Of a DNA stretch of 64,000 bases, positions 60,287 to 64,000 are shown in pieces (the stretch's first letter is position 1; every line of letters begins with the position of its first letter). Source of the DNA: UBA6163 sp031411655 (GTDB taxonomy: Bacteria > Planctomycetota > Planctomycetia > Pirellulales > Pirellulaceae). The translations under genes and the position numbers were made by a program. The notes under the pieces are model-generated. The model did not search any database and had not been told where the DNA came from. It worked only from the letters and a program-made list of their open reading frames with translations. Location of the stretch: assembly GCA_031411655.1 (NCBI GenBank), contig JANOBM010000046.1, forward strand, positions 62,001-126,000, in the 5' to 3' direction.

Positions 60287-63200
60287 ATGCTTGATTCCAT
60301 CATCCGATTGTCTTTACGTTATCGATCGCTGGTGGTCGTCTCCAGTCTGGTTGTGCTCGTCTATGGATCTTATCTAACGACCACGATGTCCATCGATGTC
60401 TTTCCAGACTTGGATCGGCCACGAGTGGTGATCATTACCGAAGCACCTGGTTTAGCTACAGAAGAAGTTGAATCGCTTGTAACGCAGCCTATCGAGATTG
60501 CATTGATGGGGGCCAGTGGCGTCCAAGCGGTACGCAGCCAAACTACCGCCGGCCTGAATGTTTTGTATATCGAATTCGATTGGTCAACCGATACACGCGC
60601 CGCTCGTCAAACGGTCAGCGAACGCTTAATAACTCTCGAGGGCACACTGCCAGCGGGTATCATCCCTCAAATGACTCCGCCATCCTCGATCATGGGGCAA
60701 ATTGTGGTGGCTGGCATCTATCGTCAGGTTGGTCCAACCGGGGGCAACCTTGCGCCAGTCGGAAAAACAAAGTTGATGGCCGAGTTAATCACCACCAATA
60801 GCGAGCCATCGCTGAAGCTGTGGCGAGTCGTAGATCGCCACAAACCGGAATCATGGGAATCGGAACCCTTTGAACTAGTCGAGCCACTGGTTAAGCAAAC
60901 CGAAGACTCGACTCGCCCCTATCGTGCGACGGTCAAGCTTACCTCTGGTATTCACGAGATTCGATTTGAAACGGAAGCGAAGCAACTGCTGGAGCTACGG
61001 ACGATTGCCGATTGGGTGATTCGTCCACGATTATTGAAGGTGAATGGAGTCGCCGAGGTCTTCATGCAAGGCGGTGATCGCAAGCAGTACCAAGTACTAC
61101 TTGATCCAACCGCTCTGCTCGAGTACGACGTAACGGTACAAGACGTTGAGCGAGCACTTAGCGAAAGCAACATTAACACAAGTGGAGGTTTCGCCATCAA
61201 GGGCGAATCCGAGCGACCTATCCGTATTCTTGGAAGGCTCGGAACCGGCGGACGTAGCATTATCGATGAACTGCTGAAGGTTCCTGTCGCTAAGTCATCA
61301 AAACGTAGCATTCTGCTTGAACAAGTTGCATCCGTTGTCGAAGGGCCCGAACTGAAACGTGGTGACGGAAGTGTAAACGGTCAAAGCGGCATTGTGTTTA
61401 CTGTCGTGAAACAGCCTCACGTGGATACTCGAAAACTCACAGACAATGCCGCGGCCGCCTTTGCAGAAGTCGAAGCTTCACTGCCCGCGGACATCGTCAT
61501 CAATTCGGAATTGTTTAGGTTAAAGAACTTCATCGATCGTGGCATCTTTAATGTTGCCGAAGCGCTCGTCATTGGCGCAGTACTCGTGCTCATCGTCTTA
61601 TTCCTTTTCTTGCTCAACTTCCGCACTACGTTCATTACGCTTACCGCGATTCCTATGTCGCTGGTAATGACCACGCTGAGCTTCCGACTTATCGGTTGGC
61701 TCAGTGGCAGCGAACTTTCGATCAACGTCATGACACTTGGCGGAATTGCCGTCGCAATGGGTGAACTGGTCGATGATGCGATTGTCGATGTCGAGAACAT
61801 TTTTCGCAGATTGAAAGAGAACAATCAACGCGAGCAGCCACTACCCGCAGTCGAAGTCGTCTACTTAGCGAGCAAAGAGATTCGCAGTTCGATCTTCTTC
61901 GGAACCGTTGTGGTGATCCTTGTCTTCCTGCCGCTCTTTGCGCTATCGGGCGTTGAGGGGCGGTTGTTCACGCCACTGGGCTTCGCCTACATCGTCTCAA
62001 TCTTGTCGTCGTTTGTCATTTCACTCACGGTGACGCCAGTGCTGTCGTATTACCTGCTGCCGACTTCGAAGGCAACTCACGGAGATCATGATGGCATGGT
62101 GCTGCGGGGGTTAAAGTTGCTTGTGCGCCCGTTGATTCAATTCAGCATGGGGTTCCCTTCACTGCTCGTCATTGCGACTTGGCTCATTGTCGCCGTTGCT
62201 GCGTGGCAAGTGGCACAGCTTGGCCGTAACTTCCTGCCCGCCTTCGATGAGGGAAGTGTTCAGGTGAACGTAACGCTTCCCCCTGGTTCTTCGCTGCAAG
62301 CCTCGAACCAAGTGTCAATGAACATCGACGGCGTTTTCAAGTCGATGCAAAGGAGTGCGACGAATCCTGATGGGGCGATACTAAACTTCGTCCGTCGCAC
62401 AGGTCGGGCACAGTTGGACGAACACGCTTCCCCTGTAAATTCCGGCGAGTACATCCTCAGCATGAATCCAGACGCGGAGCACAACCGCGAAAAGATGATC
62501 ACAAATTTGCGAGAGCGGATCGGCAAGGAAGTCCCTGGCGTGGATATCGAAGTGGAGCAGCCGCTCGCACATTTGATCAGCCATATGGTTTCAGGGGTTT
62601 ACGCGCAAATTGCGATCAAGATCCATGGCGATGACCTCGACACACTCCTAACGCTCGCTGCGAAAGTGAAGTCCTCAATCTCCGATGTCTCAGGGCTCAC
62701 TCCGCCGATTGTCGAGCCTATTCAGATGACTCCTGAGTTACATATTCAGTTGCGTGGTGACGACCTAGCGATGCATGGGATCACCAGGCAGTATGTAGCT
62801 TCGGTACTTCAGACAGCCCTTCAAGGCCAAGTTGTCTCCGAAGTACTCGACGGTCAACGGCGGTTCGATCTGCTTGTACGACTCGAGGAAGCACACCGCA
62901 CCGACTACGCGAACTTAGGTCGACTACGGATTGACCTGCCGCATCAAGATGGTCAGTCGGAACGCGGCCAGCTTGAACTACGCGACGTTGCGACGATTTA
63001 TGAAGGGGTTGGTCCTAACTCGGTAAATCGTGAGAATGCTCGCCGACGCATCGTTATTCGCTGTAACACCGAAGGACGCGACTTGGCAAGTGCGGTTGCC
63101 GAGATCCAACAACGAGTGAACGCTCAGGTTGTGATGCCAGTCGGCTATTACGTCGAGTATGGAGGGCAGTTCGAAAGCCAGCAGAACGCAACTCAATTGA

Positions 63201-63730
63201 TCATGATCCTAGCGGCGCTGTCGGTGGTCGGCATGTTTGGCGTCTTGATGATCCTGTTTCCATCCGTGCGGATCGTCATGCAAATTCTCAATGCGCTGCC
63301 CACTGCCTTCATTGGCGGTGTGTTTGCTTTGGTGATCACACAGCAGACGCTGACAGTGGCGAGTCTGGTCGGTTTTATATCTCTTGGCGGCATTGCCGTT
63401 CGAAATGGTATCCTGCTAGTAACGCACTACTTCCATCTTATGAAAGAAGAAGGGGAAGTTTTCTCACAAGCAATGATCTTACGGGGCAGCCTGGAGAGGC
63501 TTGCTCCTGTGTTAATGACGGCGCTCACTGCCGGCATCGGTTTGATTCCGCTGGTGATCGGTGGCCAGGAACCAGGGCGAGAGATTCTCTACCCGGTTGC
63601 CACCGTCATTCTCGGCGGGCTAATCACTTCAACGTTTTGTGAATTCTTGATTCACCCTGGTTTGTTTTGGAAATTCAGCGGTCAGGATGCCAAGCGATTG
63701 GTAGATGCTGATAAATCACCTTCAATTTGA
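60287..63730 (+). CDS. Second CusA/CzcA-like RND metal efflux permease
   Basis: A 1147-aa pump; I take the ATG at 60287, preceded by AGGAGA and lying ten bases after the adaptor stop (a longer frame starts inside the adaptor). Opening MLDSIIRLSLRYRS is nearly the same as the pump at 53393, as is SIDVFPDLDRPRVVI. Transmembrane helix 4 reads AMGELVDDAIVDVEN, again without DFG, so the two pumps are paralogues. It carries a different polar insert in the first periplasmic domain (about residues 145-235, including GPTGGNLAPVGKT and SEPSLKLWRVVDRHKPE). Probably Cu/Ag export; specificity is inferred. Confidence 0.9.
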   Translation: MLDSIIRLSLRYRSLVVVSSLVVLVYGSYLTTTMSIDVFPDLDRPRVVIITEAPGLATEEVESLVTQPIEIALMGASGVQAVRSQTTAGLNVLYIEFDWSTDTRAARQTVSERLITLEGTLPAGIIPQMTPPSSIMGQIVVAGIYRQVGPTGGNLAPVGKTKLMAELITTNSEPSLKLWRVVDRHKPESWESEPFELVEPLVKQTEDSTRPYRATVKLTSGIHEIRFETEAKQLLELRTIADWVIRPRLLKVNGVAEVFMQGGDRKQYQVLLDPTALLEYDVTVQDVERALSESNINTSGGFAIKGESERPIRILGRLGTGGRSIIDELLKVPVAKSSKRSILLEQVASVVEGPELKRGDGSVNGQSGIVFTVVKQPHVDTRKLTDNAAAAFAEVEASLPADIVINSELFRLKNFIDRGIFNVAEALVIGAVLVLIVLFLFLLNFRTTFITLTAIPMSLVMTTLSFRLIGWLSGSELSINVMTLGGIAVAMGELVDDAIVDVENIFRRLKENNQREQPLPAVEVVYLASKEIRSSIFFGTVVVILVFLPLFALSGVEGRLFTPLGFAYIVSILSSFVISLTVTPVLSYYLLPTSKATHGDHDGMVLRGLKLLVRPLIQFSMGFPSLLVIATWLIVAVAAWQVAQLGRNFLPAFDEGSVQVNVTLPPGSSLQASNQVSMNIDGVFKSMQRSATNPDGAILNFVRRTGRAQLDEHASPVNSGEYILSMNPDAEHNREKMITNLRERIGKEVPGVDIEVEQPLAHLISHMVSGVYAQIAIKIHGDDLDTLLTLAAKVKSSISDVSGLTPPIVEPIQMTPELHIQLRGDDLAMHGITRQYVASVLQTALQGQVVSEVLDGQRRFDLLVRLEEAHRTDYANLGRLRIDLPHQDGQSERGQLELRDVATIYEGVGPNSVNRENARRRIVIRCNTEGRDLASAVAEIQQRVNAQVVMPVGYYVEYGGQFESQQNATQLIMILAALSVVGMFGVLMILFPSVRIVMQILNALPTAFIGGVFALVITQQTLTVASLVGFISLGGIAVRNGILLVTHYFHLMKEEGEVFSQAMILRGSLERLAPVLMTALTAGIGLIPLVIGGQEPGREILYPVATVILGGLITSTFCEFLIHPGLFWKFSGQDAKRLVDADKSPSI

Positions 63731-63741
63731 GGAACTTTGCA

Positions 63742-64000
63742 ATGAAGAGTTTGGGTATTTCACTTGCCTTTGCGGCGATCTTGGGATTCGTTGGTTGCAA
63801 TAAGCCATCAGAACCAGCAGCAACGACAGCGACAAAGGCTGCCGACGATCAAGGTCATGATCACGGCGCAGGAAGCCACGATCATGGTACAGAGGGACAT
63901 GGTCATGGCGTTGGCCCACACGAAGGCACTGTCGCCGATTGGGGTGGAGGCAAGTATCACGTCGAGTTCACCGTGGACCACGATAAGCAACAGGCGACCG
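63742..64000 (+). CDS. Metal-binding lipoprotein, 3' cut by window end
   Basis: ATG at 63742, 11 bases after the pump gene; the frame is open to the window end (86 codons visible). Lipobox LGFVGC (Cys19), then an Ala/Thr linker and a His-rich block (GHDHGAGSHDHG, then HGHGVGPHEG) followed by VADWGGGKYHVEFTVDHD. The same HGH...GG..YHVE layout occurs in the lipoprotein at 50258, so the two RND modules each carry one of these proteins. The C-terminal Cys module seen at 50258 would lie outside the window. Confidence 0.8.
   Translation, partial: MKSLGISLAFAAILGFVGCNKPSEPAATTATKAADDQGHDHGAGSHDHGTEGHGHGVGPHEGTVADWGGGKYHVEFTVDHDKQQAT

Overview
The window looks like the chromosome of a Planctomycetota bacterium, probably a Rhodopirellula-like Pirellulaceae. 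The evidence is a BBP7-type outer-membrane protein, WPxFRG-type PQQ-like propellers, a planctomycete-style DUF4175/VWA (Bat-like) operon, many exported proteins and lipoproteins, frequent GTG/TTG starts, weak Shine-Dalgarno sites, and degenerate dispersed palindromic repeats. This is inferred from protein character only; there is no rRNA in the window. No CRISPR array was seen.

Layout. 1-7.8 kb: the end of a large Pro/Ala-rich secreted protein, an MtfA-type peptidase, and a minus-strand operon of three exported proteins (Cys-rich NHL-type propeller, PhnD-like lipoprotein, PQQ-like propeller). 8.1-13.6 kb: a tRNA-Pro(GGG) gene followed by a tyrosine recombinase and a set of small hypothetical genes, a GH99/71-like hydrolase, a relic of the 3' end of a group II intron, and an excisionase-like HTH protein. 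This looks like an integrated island whose right edge is unresolved. 13.8-18.1 kb: a lipoprotein and a lipid-modification set (acyltransferase, desaturase, divergent SDR). 18.3-23.0 kb: a CzcBA-type metal efflux pair. 23.4-31.6 kb: a SulP transporter, two proton-channel (NuoL/M-like) subunits and a DabA (DUF2309) protein in one minus-strand operon, the inorganic-carbon or energy-coupled DAB type, with a decayed NhaD antiporter at its 3' side and a divergent two-component system (31.8-34.1 kb). 34.2-41.3 kb: a translationally coupled Bat-like operon that ends in a caspase/legumain-like protein without its cysteine. 41.4-46.4 kb: BBP7 protein, alpha/beta hydrolase, TrmN6-type tRNA methylase, ceramidase-like protein.

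46.8-64.0 kb is a heavy-metal (probably copper/silver-type) resistance locus. It contains a decayed BlaI-type repressor, an HMA metallochaperone, an ECF sigma factor and zinc-finger anti-sigma factor with a Cys-rich periplasmic domain, several small exported Cys- or His-rich proteins (one only 57 aa, with three CC pairs at 7-residue spacing), two CusA-like RND pumps, one ordinary adaptor, one double-length adaptor, a BNR propeller with a CECC motif, and a metal-binding lipoprotein cut by the window end. A nested palindromic MITE/REP-like element separates the two RND modules. No TolC-like outer-membrane factor is present in the window.

How they may work together: the sigma/anti-sigma pair probably senses periplasmic metal through its Cys-rich domain and drives the exported sequestering proteins and the pumps. 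The DAB/SulP operon probably couples ion gradients to bicarbonate or CO2 uptake under control of the divergent histidine kinase and regulator. These regulatory links are inferred from gene order, not shown.
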